Shown one piece after another: positions 45,318 to 54,491 of a DNA stretch of 64,000 bases. Made by a program: the position numbers and the translations under genes. The stretch's first letter is position 1, and each line of letters starts with the position of its first letter. Origin of the DNA: Paraburkholderia sp041321145 (lineage in GTDB: Bacteria; Pseudomonadota; Gammaproteobacteria; Burkholderiales; Burkholderiaceae); NCBI RefSeq assembly GCF_041321145.1, contig NZ_JBGGWA010000005.1, positions 434,001 through 498,000 on the forward strand, read 5' to 3'. A model generated the notes under the pieces. That model worked only from the letters and a program-made list of their open reading frames with translations, was not told where the DNA came from and made no database searches.

Positions 45318-46727
45318 ATGAAACTCAAAGCAAAGATTGTCCTGCTGGCGATCGTGCCTTTTCTGGCGGCCATCGCCAGCATTGAAACCGGTGTGCGCCG
45401 GGAAGCCACCGCGCTTGCCGAAACGCAGCACGCGACCACCCAGGCCGCGTACATGGCCAGCAAGGAACTCGAACTCAAGCATTACGTCGAGCTCGCCACC
45501 ACGGCGATCGCACCGCTCTACGACGCCGGCGGCGACAACGCGCGCGACGAAGCGATGCTGCGCACCCGCGCGCTCGCCACGTTGGAGAAAATGGATTTCG
45601 GCGAGGATGGCTACTTCTTCGTCTACGACATGCACGGCCGATCGTTGATGCATCCACGCGAGCCCGATCTGGTCGGACGTGATCTGTGGGCGCTGCGCGA
45701 TCCGCAAGGCACGCCGACGATCCAGCAACTGCTCGCCGCGGCCTCGCGCGGCGGCGGATATGTGCGCTACGTGTGGCATCGTCCGTCGACGGGCAAGCTC
45801 GCATCGAAACTCGGCTACGTGGTGCCGCTCCCCCGCTGGGGCTGGATGATCGGCACCGGTATCTATCTCGACGATATCGACGCAACGCTTGCGCACATCG
45901 ATCAAGGCGCGGCGGCCAACATCGATCGCACGATGCAGTGGATCGATGGCATCGCCGTGGCCGGACTCGCCGTGATCGCACTGTGTGCACTGGTGCTCAA
46001 CGTGACCGAATACCGCAGTGCCGATGCAAAATTGAAGCGGCTCGCGCAGCAGGTGGTCGACTCGCAAGAAAACGAACGGGCGCGTCTCTCGCGTGAACTG
46101 CACGACGGTATCAGCCAGATGATGGTCTCCGTGAAACTCCTGCTCGAATCCGCGTTGGCGCGCTTCGAGCGCAGCGAAGTGCGTGTGCCCGCGGCAGAAG
46201 CCGCCCTATCCACCAGCCTCACGCGCCTTGGCGATACGTTGCGCGAGGTGCGCCGCATTTCTCATGCGCTGCGTCCGTCAATGCTCGATGACCTCGGTGT
46301 GGCGGCCGCCCTGGAGCAACTCACGCGCGAACTGAGCGACGAGTCGGGTATCGAGATCGGCTTCACCCAAATCGCGCACACGAACGCCGCGGTTTTGCCG
46401 GAAGCGGTCAATACGGTCCTATTTCGTATCGCCCAGGAAGCGCTCACGAACATCGTGCGTCACGCGCAAGCATCGAGCGCGGCACTCGCACTGGAAGTAT
46501 CGAACGACGCCGTTACGTTGAGGATCTCGGACAACGGGCGCGGATTCGACGTGACTCATGCATTCGTTGGCCGGCGCTCGGGCGTGGGTCTGCGCAATAT
46601 GCGCGAGCGGCTGGAAGCGCTGGGCGGCACGCTGTCGCTCGGTTCGCAACCAGGCCACACCCAGGTGAGCGCAAGCGTGCCGCTGGGAACGCACGCGCCT
46701 CACTTGCAGGCCTTGCAGGAAATCTGA
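45318..46727 (+). CDS. NarL-family sensor histidine kinase with Cache sensor domain
   Basis: 469 residues. One transmembrane segment lies at about 5-22, then a single-Cache periplasmic sensor (LEKMDFGEDGYFFVYDMHGR, PLPRWGWMIGTGIYLDDI). A second membrane segment at about 213-233 precedes a short linker, the HisKA_3 phosphoacceptor ENERARLSRELHDGISQMMV and the HATPase with EALTNIVRHA and ISDNGRGFD. Cache sensors of this class bind small carboxylates. Together with the divergent symporter this suggests sensing of a monocarboxylate. It is followed 2 bp later by its response regulator. Confidence 0.92.
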   Translation: MKLKAKIVLLAIVPFLAAIASIETGVRREATALAETQHATTQAAYMASKELELKHYVELATTAIAPLYDAGGDNARDEAMLRTRALATLEKMDFGEDGYFFVYDMHGRSLMHPREPDLVGRDLWALRDPQGTPTIQQLLAAASRGGGYVRYVWHRPSTGKLASKLGYVVPLPRWGWMIGTGIYLDDIDATLAHIDQGAAANIDRTMQWIDGIAVAGLAVIALCALVLNVTEYRSADAKLKRLAQQVVDSQENERARLSRELHDGISQMMVSVKLLLESALARFERSEVRVPAAEAALSTSLTRLGDTLREVRRISHALRPSMLDDLGVAAALEQLTRELSDESGIEIGFTQIAHTNAAVLPEAVNTVLFRIAQEALTNIVRHAQASSAALALEVSNDAVTLRISDNGRGFDVTHAFVGRRSGVGLRNMRERLEALGGTLSLGSQPGHTQVSASVPLGTHAPHLQALQEI

Positions 46728-46729
46728 CT

Positions 46730-47377
46730 ATGAATGATCACTCACTCGCCATCGCACGTCTGCTTCTCATCGACGATCATCCGCTCGTGCGCGACGGTTT
46801 GCGCGCCCGGCTCGAAGCCGTGCGCAACATCGAAATCGTCGGCGAAGCGGGCAATGCGCAGGAAGCACTCGCGCTTGCCGCCAGCCAGAACCCTCATCTG
46901 GTGTTGATGGACGTCGGCATGAACGGGATGAACGGCATCGCGTTGGCCGGCATGTTTCATGAACGCTTCCCGGCGATCCGCGTACTGATGCTGTCCATGC
47001 ACGATAACCTCGAGTACGTGACCCAGGCGGTACGTGCGGGCGCCAGCGGCTATGTGCTCAAGGATTCGCCCGCCACCGAGATCATTCAGGCGATCGGCGC
47101 GGTGCTCGACGGCAAGACGTTTTTCAGCGCGGGGCTGGGCGCGCGGTTGATTCAGGCGTCGGCAATGCAATCGCCCATCGAACGGCTCACGCCGCGCGAG
47201 CGCGATATTCTCGATGCGCTGGCGGAAGGTCTTTCGAGCAAGCAGATCGCTCAACGCAATGACCTGTCGGTGCGCACGGTGGAAACGCATAGGCTGAATC
47301 TGAAACGCAAGCTCGATATCGAAGGTCAGGCCGAGTTGATCAAGTTCGCGGTCGAGAACCGACGCAAGGGCCGGTGA
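46730..47377 (+). CDS. NarL/LuxR-family response regulator
   Basis: 215 residues. The receiver domain is at about 10-125, with the acidic pair in LLIDDHPLVRDGLRARLE, phospho-aspartate in VLMDVGMNGMNG and the lysine in YVLKDSP. The LuxR helix-turn-helix is at the end (LTPRERDILDALAEGLSSKQ, then LSVRTVETHRLNLKRKL). Partner of the upstream kinase. Probable target is the symporter operon and its own operon through the ACGTA cluster. Confidence 0.93.
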   Translation: MNDHSLAIARLLLIDDHPLVRDGLRARLEAVRNIEIVGEAGNAQEALALAASQNPHLVLMDVGMNGMNGIALAGMFHERFPAIRVLMLSMHDNLEYVTQAVRAGASGYVLKDSPATEIIQAIGAVLDGKTFFSAGLGARLIQASAMQSPIERLTPRERDILDALAEGLSSKQIAQRNDLSVRTVETHRLNLKRKLDIEGQAELIKFAVENRRKGR

Positions 47378-47475
47378 GGTCCTGAAACACCGTCGCATCC
47401 TCTCCGCTGAATTACCTACGAACCAAGTCCATCGAGCCGTTTTTCCTTACGCTCAAAAGACCGGAGCCCAGGACG

Positions 47476-48018
47476 ATGAAACGCCCGATCCAACTGCCAC
47501 TGGCGAGTCTGCTGATCTGCATGGCTGCGACGCACGCCCATGCCGAAGCGCAACGCATCAACCGCGGCCACGATCCGTTCTTTCAGATATCCAAAGCAAT
47601 CAGCGAATGCCCGGTGCCGCTTGGTCCACTCGAGACCGAGCAGGAATGGCTTGACGACAGTCATTACCGGATCGAGCGCGGCAATAGCTGTTGGCTGGAA
47701 GGCCGTTGCCGCCTGTCGAATGCCTACCTCTACGACGCGGAAATCGCCGATGCGGTCCAACGGCGTCTCACCAACATCCATTACACAACCCATTGGCGCG
47801 AACAGTCGACGCTTTGGCTCACCCTGCAGCGCCGCTTCATCTACGTGGAAGGTTGCGTCGCGCCCGGCTTCGACAAACAGACGTTCCTCGCGGAACTCGC
47901 CAAAACAGCGGACGTCGATCGCGTGATCGACAACACAACAACCAATCCGCACGCCGCGCAACTGCCCTACAAAACACTCGCAGCCCCGGACAAACCAGTG
48001 ACCGATCCAGGCAACTAG
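47476..48018 (+). CDS. Exported protein with a BON-like domain
   Basis: 180 residues. The signal peptide ends near residue 23 (AATHAHA). The middle section NAYLYDAEIADAVQRRL, LWLTLQRRFIYVEGCV and LAKTADVDRVIDNT follows the BON pattern: helix, beta strands with a buried hydrophobic pair and Gly, then a helix and a terminal strand. BON domains bind phospholipid or peptidoglycan-associated surfaces in the periplasm. Cysteines (ECP, SCW, RC, GC) might form disulfides. The domain call is by pattern only. Confidence 0.6.
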   Translation: MKRPIQLPLASLLICMAATHAHAEAQRINRGHDPFFQISKAISECPVPLGPLETEQEWLDDSHYRIERGNSCWLEGRCRLSNAYLYDAEIADAVQRRLTNIHYTTHWREQSTLWLTLQRRFIYVEGCVAPGFDKQTFLAELAKTADVDRVIDNTTTNPHAAQLPYKTLAAPDKPVTDPGN

Positions 48019-48084
48019 CGGCACAAGAGCCGCACCACGCTCAAGCCTTATATCGACAATCGAACATAGCAACGCATCGTTGCG

Positions 48085-49350
48085 TCACAGCTGCGTATCC
48101 AGCAGCGACACGAACTTCTCGATCACCTTCTCGGTAAACGGCCGCTGCATCCATGCCTCGAGCGTTACCTGCTGCGATTTCTTGATATCGTCCGCGAAGG
48201 TTGCGGTTTGCTGCTTTGCGAAGTCGCTGTCGTAGATGTTCAGGTTGGCTTCGTCGTTGAGCTTGAACGAGCGGCTGTCGAAATTGGTGGAGCCGACCGA
48301 AACCAGATACTCGTCCACCACCAGCAACTTGCAATGAAACATGGTCGGCTGGTATTCAAACATCTCGACGCCCGCTCTCAGCAAATCGCCCCAGCACGCA
48401 CGCGATGCTTCGCGCACGGTATGCGTGTCGATACGTTTTCCTGGCGTGATGATCTGCACTTTCACGCCGCGCTTCGCGGCCTCGACGATCGCATTGATCG
48501 TCAGCTTGTCCGGCACGAAGTAGGCGCTCGCCAGATGAATGGTATGCGTGGCCGCGGTGATCGCCAACAGATACATCAACTGCATGTCGTCGCTGCCGCC
48601 AGACGGTGAACTGCTGAACATATGCGCGAGACCGTCGCCGACCGGGTCGACTTCCGGAAAATAGTCCGGCCCGTGCAGCACGTTGCCGGTCGCCTTGATC
48701 CAGTTGTCCATGAACACCGCCTGCATGTGGCCGACCACCGGGCCGGCCACGCGAAAATGCGTATCGCGCCAATGCTTTTCATCTTGCGCGTGACCGGTCC
48801 ACTCAGGCGCAATGCCGACGCCCCCCGTAAAGCCGATATGTCCATCGATCACCAGCAGCTTGCGGTGAGTGCGATTGTTCATTCGCCCGAGGCCGGTCCA
48901 ATGCGGCTTGTGATACTGAATCACCTCCGCGCCCGCGTCGCGCAGCGTATTCAGGTAGCGCTTATCCATTTTCGACGAGCCGACCCAGTCTAGTAGCACA
49001 TGCACGGCGACACCTTCGCGCGCTTTATCCGCAAGTGCGCGGGCGAACTCCTCGCCGATTTCGCCAGACCAGTAGATGAAGGTTTCGAACGTGATGGTTT
49101 TACGCGCGGAGCGGATGCCTTCGAGCATCGACGGAAAAATGCGGTCTCCGTTCAACAGCATCTCAAAGCGATTTCCCGAGATGACGGGCGGCCCGAGCAG
49201 CAACCCCATTGAGCGCAGAAACTGCGGATCGTCGCTCGCGTAAAGCCGTTCGATCTTGTGTTCGATCTTTTTTTCGCCACTCGACAGATTGGCAATCACC
49301 AATACGATGACGAGCGTAACAAAGGCGGTAATTGAAATCGTCAGCAGCAT
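48085..49350 (-). CDS. Phospholipase D / cardiolipin synthase B-like protein
   Basis: 421 residues from the ATG at 49350. An N-terminal membrane anchor (LLTISITAFVTLVIVLVIAN) is followed by two complete HKD motifs: THRKLLVIDGHIGFTGG and FHCKLLVVDEYLVSVGSTNFDS. FETFIYWSGEIGEEFA, WRDTHFRVAGPVV and ASAYFVPDKLTINA are other cardiolipin-synthase blocks. It should join phosphatidylglycerol with another phospholipid at the inner membrane. Both active-site copies are intact. The exact product cannot be read. Confidence 0.9.
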   Translation of the reverse strand: MLLTISITAFVTLVIVLVIANLSSGEKKIEHKIERLYASDDPQFLRSMGLLLGPPVISGNRFEMLLNGDRIFPSMLEGIRSARKTITFETFIYWSGEIGEEFARALADKAREGVAVHVLLDWVGSSKMDKRYLNTLRDAGAEVIQYHKPHWTGLGRMNNRTHRKLLVIDGHIGFTGGVGIAPEWTGHAQDEKHWRDTHFRVAGPVVGHMQAVFMDNWIKATGNVLHGPDYFPEVDPVGDGLAHMFSSSPSGGSDDMQLMYLLAITAATHTIHLASAYFVPDKLTINAIVEAAKRGVKVQIITPGKRIDTHTVREASRACWGDLLRAGVEMFEYQPTMFHCKLLVVDEYLVSVGSTNFDSRSFKLNDEANLNIYDSDFAKQQTATFADDIKKSQQVTLEAWMQRPFTEKVIEKFVSLLDTQL

Positions 49351-49523
49351 GCGTGGCCTCGATGCTAATCGGCAAGACGCGCCGGTAGGCGCGCTGCGGT
49401 TTGGTGGACATGCCCGGACCGTGGACCCGGGCTTCACTCGCAACACAGGACGCATTGCGCGTGCCCGTGATCAGGATCGCGTCTTGCTTCGCTGATTGTC
49501 TCTTCCGGGAACACCCAACCACG

Positions 49524-50009
49524 CTAACGGACCAGGGAAAATGCTTCCCGGCTGGCAATTTCACCCGCGCCATACACGCCGACCACCGTATAGTCGGACG
49601 CCACGCATTCGAACGTCGAGCCCTGAAAAGTAATGACAAAATGGCGCTGCGCGGACCCGGGCGAAGTAACGGCGGAAATCTCGGCGGCCAGCGAAGAATT
49701 CATCACTTCGTGAACCGAGTAGCCGCTCAGCCCTTGCGAGGCGAGTGGATGAATCTCGAGATCGCTATCGCCGGGTGGCCCCACCCGATGAAACACCGCG
49801 TCTGGAAATAGCACGGTGCAAAATGGATCGTCGTCGGAATCGAATGGCCCAAACCGTTCGAAATCGGATTCCGCAATGGGATAAGCCAGAATCACCCGGC
49901 GGCCGCTGGCGACGATGAATGGTTCGGCGGCATCAACCGCCGGATGAGGAACGGAGTCCAGCAGGACGACGTGGTCTTCCTGCTGGGGTGACTCGAGCGT
50001 GCTGGTCAT
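49524..50009 (-). CDS. Protein of unknown function
   Basis: 161 residues, strongly acidic, without signal or membrane segment (EPFIVASGRRVILAYPIAES, FCTVLFPDAVFHRVGPPGDS, RHFVITFQGSTFECVASDYT). A beta-rich globular domain is likely. No family was recognised. It lies 22 bp downstream of the H-NS-like gene on the same strand and could be co-transcribed with it. Confidence 0.6.
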   Translation of the reverse strand: MTSTLESPQQEDHVVLLDSVPHPAVDAAEPFIVASGRRVILAYPIAESDFERFGPFDSDDDPFCTVLFPDAVFHRVGPPGDSDLEIHPLASQGLSGYSVHEVMNSSLAAEISAVTSPGSAQRHFVITFQGSTFECVASDYTVVGVYGAGEIASREAFSLVR

Positions 50010-50031
50010 CTACTTCGCTACTCCGTTGCGC

Positions 50032-50844
50032 TCACGCGCCGTCTTGCACCGTCGAGGTTTGCGGCGCTGCGGCAGCGCTCGTCGCGCCTGCCTTACCCTT
50101 TCCACCCGTCTTGCGGCCCGGCGCTTTCTTTGCCGCAGCCGTCTTCTTCACAGCAATCTTCTTCACAGCAATCTTTTTCACAGCGGGCTTGGCAGCGCTT
50201 TTCTTTGCCGCCGTTTTTTTGGTCGCCGCCGTTCCCTTCCTGGCAGCCGTTTTGGACGCTACTGCTTTTTTCGCCGCCACGACTTTTTTGGCTGCGACAT
50301 TCTTGCTAGCCGCGGCGCTATCGATCAAAAACCTGGTGCGGTCTTTGACCGACGCGAGCCATGCCGGCGCCGGACCGCGTCCGCTCCAGGTCGCACCGGT
50401 TTTAGGGTTGAGGTACTTGGGCGGCTGTGCGCCTTTAGGCTGGCCTTTACTTCCGCCTTTGGCGTGCGTGACTGGTGCCTTCGCAGCGGACTTCAATTCG
50501 CTGGCGCCTTCGATCAGGAATTGAGTCCGGTCTTTCACAGCGGCAATCCATCCCGGTGCACGCCCGTGACCCGTCCAGGTCGCGCCGGTTTTATGATCGC
50601 GGTACTTCGGCAGCGTCTTGCCTGCGCCGGAGGTTTTTGCCTTGCCACCTGCGGCATGGCCATTCAAGGTATTCGCCGCGCGCCTCGCCTTTGCCTTTGC
50701 TTCGATATCTTCGGTAGTCAGGCCGTGCTTAAGCATGAGTTCGCGAATCTGGTCGACCGCGACTTGTGCTTTCCTGGCAATAAGAACGTCGGCTTGCGCC
50801 TGGAGCTTCTTAAGCTTTGTCTGGATTTGCTCTAACGTGGGCAT
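50032..50844 (-). CDS. H-NS family protein with two DNA-binding modules and a histone-H1-like tail
   Basis: 270 residues. Residues 1-57 form the H-NS-type oligomerisation helices (LEQIQTKLKKLQAQADVLIA). Two copies of the H-NS DNA-binding motif follow: PKYRDHKTGATWTGHGRAPG at 79-98 and PKYLNPKTGATWSGRGPAPA at 142-161, each followed by VKDRTxFLI. Residues 181-252 are an Ala/Lys-rich repeat tail (AAKKxxA, VKKIAVKKIAVKK) like bacterial H1 homologues. Normal H-NS/BpH3 proteins have one module and about 100-135 residues. It should bind AT-rich DNA strongly and compact it. Confidence 0.9.
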   Translation of the reverse strand: MPTLEQIQTKLKKLQAQADVLIARKAQVAVDQIRELMLKHGLTTEDIEAKAKARRAANTLNGHAAGGKAKTSGAGKTLPKYRDHKTGATWTGHGRAPGWIAAVKDRTQFLIEGASELKSAAKAPVTHAKGGSKGQPKGAQPPKYLNPKTGATWSGRGPAPAWLASVKDRTRFLIDSAAASKNVAAKKVVAAKKAVASKTAARKGTAATKKTAAKKSAAKPAVKKIAVKKIAVKKTAAAKKAPGRKTGGKGKAGATSAAAAPQTSTVQDGA

Positions 50845-51024
50845 TTGATTGCTCCTTATGTGGTAATCGATCGAACTATGCCACGAATAGCGGGAGAAAG
50901 GCAGATCTATACGACTATTGAGATATCCGGCTTACGAAAATCGCGTATCCGGTGGAGTACGAAGCTTTCGAGTCCACTACTCTATAGCCACATTCTTTTA
51001 CCTTTCCCTTTGCACCCCAGCCGC

Positions 51025-51363
51025 TTACGTCGGAGTAAAAACGACGACCTGGCGGTCGGCAATGTACCTCACACTGCGCATGAACCGGTACTGCTGATCA
51101 TCGGCGGTTATCCGGTTGAGTCCCAACTGCGTCAACGCCAGCATCTCGTCGGCTTGAAAAGCGGCCACTACGCCGTGATCCGTCAAATCCTCCAATGCGC
51201 CGGACGGATTGCCGACGTACACACTTCGTACTTGCGTACCGATCCGCATTAGAACCACGCTTTCACCTTCGTCCAGCGCCAGTTCGAGATAGCCGGCAAG
51301 CGTTCGTAATGAATCCGGCGTGCAAGCTTGGGCCTGATAAATCGCAGCGTTCGATGGCGTCAT
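51025..51363 (-). CDS. Small protein of unknown function
   Basis: 112 residues: N-terminal helices (LRTLAGYLELALDEGESVVL), then a beta-rich core (IGTQVRSVYVGNPSGALEDL, RITADDQQYRFMRSVRYIAD). It is soluble and slightly acidic. Not recognised. The composition of the region is less GC-rich than its surroundings. Confidence 0.55.
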   Translation of the reverse strand: MTPSNAAIYQAQACTPDSLRTLAGYLELALDEGESVVLMRIGTQVRSVYVGNPSGALEDLTDHGVVAAFQADEMLALTQLGLNRITADDQQYRFMRSVRYIADRQVVVFTPT

Positions 51364-51812
51364 TTCTGTTTCCCCGTCACCACGTCAAGAGAAGCCTGCC
51401 GCTGTGCAATGCGGTAATAGACGCTTCTACTATAGGCAAGCATTCGAAGATTCAAAGGGCGGCAGTACATTTTTTAACCAGCTACCCCATGTTACCAATC
51501 TCGCAGAGCTGTTTCACCTGCGTCCGGACCACCCTTCTACACTCCGGACCGAACTTAGTAGGCGTGAGGTCCGCGCATGTGGATGCGACCTTTGGGCGGC
51601 TATTCAAATGATGCGCAAAAGCGTCACCTTCTAAAAGCTCACTAGCATGGTACTTTCAGATGAAAGCTGGCTTTATCAAGGCCGCCCTTGCCGCGGTTGC
51701 CAGGTTATCGAGTACGCGTGAGACTCGATCATCGCGCAAGCATCACCTGCTTTAAAACACTCAAACCGCATCACCGATAAGCTTCAGTGAGCCAATGCCG
51801 TGCCCTGCAATA
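51364..51812. other. Lower-GC intergenic interval, no gene recognised
   Basis: About 450 bp, visibly richer in A and T than the neighbours. The only frames are short and lack ribosome sites. A frame at 51404-51634 was considered and dropped. Next to an H-NS-type gene, it could be silenced or acquired DNA, but nothing recognisable remains. Confidence 0.4.
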
Positions 51813-51854
51813 GAAAAACCCCCGCGCCGGGATTCTTCCGGGGCGGGGGTTTTC
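51813..51854 (-). terminator. Intrinsic terminator of the FKBP gene
   Basis: On the minus strand GAAAACCCCCGCCCCGGAAG pairs with the opposite CCGGCGCGGGGGTTTTTC arm. A strong GC stem with T-tract lies about 20 bp past the stop, and flanking A and T tracts could make it bidirectional. Confidence 0.8.
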
Positions 51855-51874
51855 TCAACGCGCTTCGCGCAGTA

Positions 51875-52276
51875 TTACTTCACGATGCCAACCAGTTCGA
51901 CTTCAAAGGTCAGATCGCTATTCGGCGGAATCGTGCCGACACCGCGCTCGCCATAGGCAGTGGCCGCCGGACACGTCAGCTTGGCCTTGCCGCCGACCTT
52001 CATCTTTTGCACGCCTTGCGTCCAGCACGGAATCACGCGATTGAGCGGGAACGTTGCCGGGCCGCCATGCTTCGCGGAACTATCGAACTCGGTGCCGTTG
52101 GCGAGCGTGCCGCGGTAGTTGACCTTCACGACATCGTCGGCGGTCGGCTGCGCGCCCGTGCCCTGCGTCAGGTGTTCGACAACTACGCCGGACGGCAGTT
52201 TTTCAGTCGTGGGTGTGGCGGCCATCGCCGTTGAAGAAAGAACAGCTGCGGCGAACAAAGCAACGATAGATTTCAA
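51875..52276 (-). CDS. FKBP-type peptidyl-prolyl isomerase, exported
   Basis: 133 residues if translation begins at the TTG at 52276, which has GGAGAG 7 bases before it and gives a clean signal peptide (KSIVALFAAAVLSSTAMA). The upstream in-frame ATG would add about 60 residues without signal character. The FKBP domain is complete: VVKVNYRGTLANGTEFDSSA, FPLNRVIPCWTQGVQKMKVG, AYGERGVGTIPPNSDLTFEV. It assists proline isomerisation of folding proteins in the periplasm. Confidence 0.88.
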   Translation of the reverse strand: MKSIVALFAAAVLSSTAMAATPTTEKLPSGVVVEHLTQGTGAQPTADDVVKVNYRGTLANGTEFDSSAKHGGPATFPLNRVIPCWTQGVQKMKVGGKAKLTCPAATAYGERGVGTIPPNSDLTFEVELVGIVK

Positions 52277-52479
52277 AGCGACTCTCCAGGTGGGTAGTGC
52301 GCGCCATTGTAGCGGATGCCATGTTGCATGCCGGCGCCACGCGACAGCAACAATCGCGGCCCCCACTGCGGTGGCACAAAGTATGCTACTTCGCTGACGA
52401 GAGGCGAGTACCGCGACGGCTGCGCTCGTACGCACGAGAGAGAAAAGATTCGACACGGCTTCCTTGCAGGCGGATAGCG

Positions 52480-53769
52480 ATGACCACTGAAAACCTAGAG
52501 CCGGAACTTGTCGTTGAAGACGCCGCCGAACGCTCGTGGATGAAACGGCTCGGGCCGGGCCTGATCACCGGCGCCGCGGACGACGACCCGAGCGGGATCG
52601 CCACCTATTCGCAGGCGGGCGCGCAATTCGGTTTCGGAATGTTGTGGACGCTGTTGATTACCTATCCGCTCATGGTATCGATCCAGCTGGTCAGCGCACG
52701 CATGGGACGAGTGACGGGCAGCGGACTCGCAACCAATCTGCGCCGCCACTACCCCGCGCCCCTTTTGTATCTTGCAGTACTGCTGCTGCTCGCGGCCAAC
52801 ACGATCAATATCGCGGCCGATCTCGCGGCAATGGGCGCGGCCGCCAAGCTGGTGATCGGCGGCCCGGTTCAGCTTTATGTCGCGTTGCTGGGCACCGTGT
52901 CTTTGCTGATGCAGGTATTCATTCCATACGAACGCTATGCGAGCATTCTGAAATGGCTGACGCTTGCGCTGTTCGCGTATATCGCCATCATCTTCGTGAT
53001 TCCGATCGATTGGAAAGCCGTCGGCCTGAGTATCGTAAAGCCGCAGATCCAATGGTCAGGCGACTATCTGACTACCGTGGTCGCGGTGCTCGGGACGACG
53101 ATCAGTCCATATCTCTTCTTCTGGCAGGCGTCGCAGGAAGTCGAGGAGATCCGCTCGAAACCGGCGGAGCAGCCGCTATTGCGCGCGCCGATGCAAGCCT
53201 CCGCGCAACTGAAGCGGATCAACATCGATACGTGGGTCGGCATGGCCGTTTCAAATGGCGTGGCGTTTTTTATCATGCTGACCGCCGCCGCCACGCTGCA
53301 CGTGCATCACATTGAAGTAAAAACCACCGCCGACGCCGCCAGTGCGCTCAGGCCGATTGCCGGCAACCTGACGTTTGCGCTGTTCAGTCTCGGCATCATC
53401 GGCACGGGACTACTGGCGTTGCCGGTGTTGGCGGGTTCGGCCGCCTACGCAGCAGCGGGCACCATGAAATGGCGCAACAGTCTCGCATTGCAGGTGAATC
53501 TGGCGAAGCAGTTCTATGCCGTGATCGCCGTGGCGATTCTGGGCGGCATTGCGCTCACGTTCATGCGGCTCGACCCGATCAAGGCGCTGTATTGGAGTGC
53601 GGTGATCAACGGCGTCGCGGCCGTGCCGATCATGGTGCTAGTGATGGTGATGGCGGGCAGCCCCAAGGTCATGGGCCAGTTCGCCGTCACGGGGTGGTTG
53701 CGCTGGCTCGGCTGGATCGCCACCGCCGCGATGGGGCTGGCCGCGGCCGGCATGTTCTGGCCTATGTGA
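52480..53769 (+). CDS. NRAMP-related transporter with altered metal-site motifs
   Basis: 429 residues, 11 hydrophobic segments. The NRAMP framework is present: GPGLITGAADDDPSGIATYS at 25-43 is the TM1 region, and LGTTISPYLFFWQASQEVEE at 204-223 is the TM6 region. In classical manganese/iron NRAMP carriers TM1 reads DPGN and TM6 reads MPH. Here they are DPSG (36-39) and SPY (209-211), so the selectivity methionine and asparagine are lost. The cargo is therefore uncertain (a harder divalent ion, or another solute). It starts at an ATG 200 bp from the divergent FKBP gene. Confidence 0.82.
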   Translation: MTTENLEPELVVEDAAERSWMKRLGPGLITGAADDDPSGIATYSQAGAQFGFGMLWTLLITYPLMVSIQLVSARMGRVTGSGLATNLRRHYPAPLLYLAVLLLLAANTINIAADLAAMGAAAKLVIGGPVQLYVALLGTVSLLMQVFIPYERYASILKWLTLALFAYIAIIFVIPIDWKAVGLSIVKPQIQWSGDYLTTVVAVLGTTISPYLFFWQASQEVEEIRSKPAEQPLLRAPMQASAQLKRINIDTWVGMAVSNGVAFFIMLTAAATLHVHHIEVKTTADAASALRPIAGNLTFALFSLGIIGTGLLALPVLAGSAAYAAAGTMKWRNSLALQVNLAKQFYAVIAVAILGGIALTFMRLDPIKALYWSAVINGVAAVPIMVLVMVMAGSPKVMGQFAVTGWLRWLGWIATAAMGLAAAGMFWPM

Positions 53770-53783
53770 ATGCATAGGCGGGC

Positions 53784-54278
53784 TTATTCGACGTCTTCGC
53801 TCAACAGAGGCCCGCTTTTCGCAATCTCGCGCTGCGTGAGTTGCGCGGCTTGCTGCTCCATCCGCTTGAGCAAGCCGTCCAGCAAATGGGCTTCTTCATC
53901 GTTCAGGCAGGACGCAAACTCGGTGTTATAGCGTTGCCCACTCACGCGTGCCTGTTCATAGGCGGTGTGGCCGGCTTCGGTGAGCGCGAGCACGGTCACC
54001 CGCTTGTTCTCCGGCAAGCGCGTTTTCGTAATCAAGCCCTTGTTCACCATATTGGCGACGCAGCGGCTCGCCACCACCATGTCGAGGGCGGCCAGTTCGG
54101 CGAGCCGGGTCAGGCTCGCGTCCGGGTACTTGCCGACAAACGCGAGAATGCGCCAGTCACGCCGGCTAATGCCGAGCTCCCGCCGGAACATCAGACCAAC
54201 GCCCTGAGTCGCCACGCGGGCAAGGTTGTGCAGCCGATAAAGCAGGAATTCGTCGATATGCTCGGGATGTTTCAGCAT
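53784..54278 (-). CDS. MarR-family transcriptional regulator
   Basis: 164 residues from the ATG at 54278. A GTG 30 bases upstream is possible, and neither has a clear ribosome site. The winged-helix region reads LGISRRDWRILAFVGKYPDA, LAELAALDMVVASRCVANMV and NKGLITKTRLPENKRVTVLA. The wing arginine region DxR is replaced by ENKR. The regulator is divergent from the sulfatase gene at 54492 and may control it. It is convergent with the NRAMP-like gene. Confidence 0.88.
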   Translation of the reverse strand: MLKHPEHIDEFLLYRLHNLARVATQGVGLMFRRELGISRRDWRILAFVGKYPDASLTRLAELAALDMVVASRCVANMVNKGLITKTRLPENKRVTVLALTEAGHTAYEQARVSGQRYNTEFASCLNDEEAHLLDGLLKRMEQQAAQLTQREIAKSGPLLSEDVE

Positions 54279-54491
54279 GGGTAGCGATGGAGGATCGGTG
54301 GCAGGCACGGTGAGCGTACGACAAAGGTTGACCTGGCGGCCATTATGACGCGCTTTGGCGGCAACGGCCCGGGCGCATTGTGCGTGCGCACATATATTTG
54401 ATTAGGTCAATCGTCAGGTTCGTTTCTAGCATCGACACATCTCCCCGGTTTCTCCCACTTCAGGCCGCAAGGCCGCAGACGGTGCTAATAG

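Noticed and set aside
51404..51634. Small frame of 76 codons in the lower-GC interval
   Set aside because: No ribosome site at a suitable distance, no recognisable motif and overlap with the leader of the neighbouring gene.
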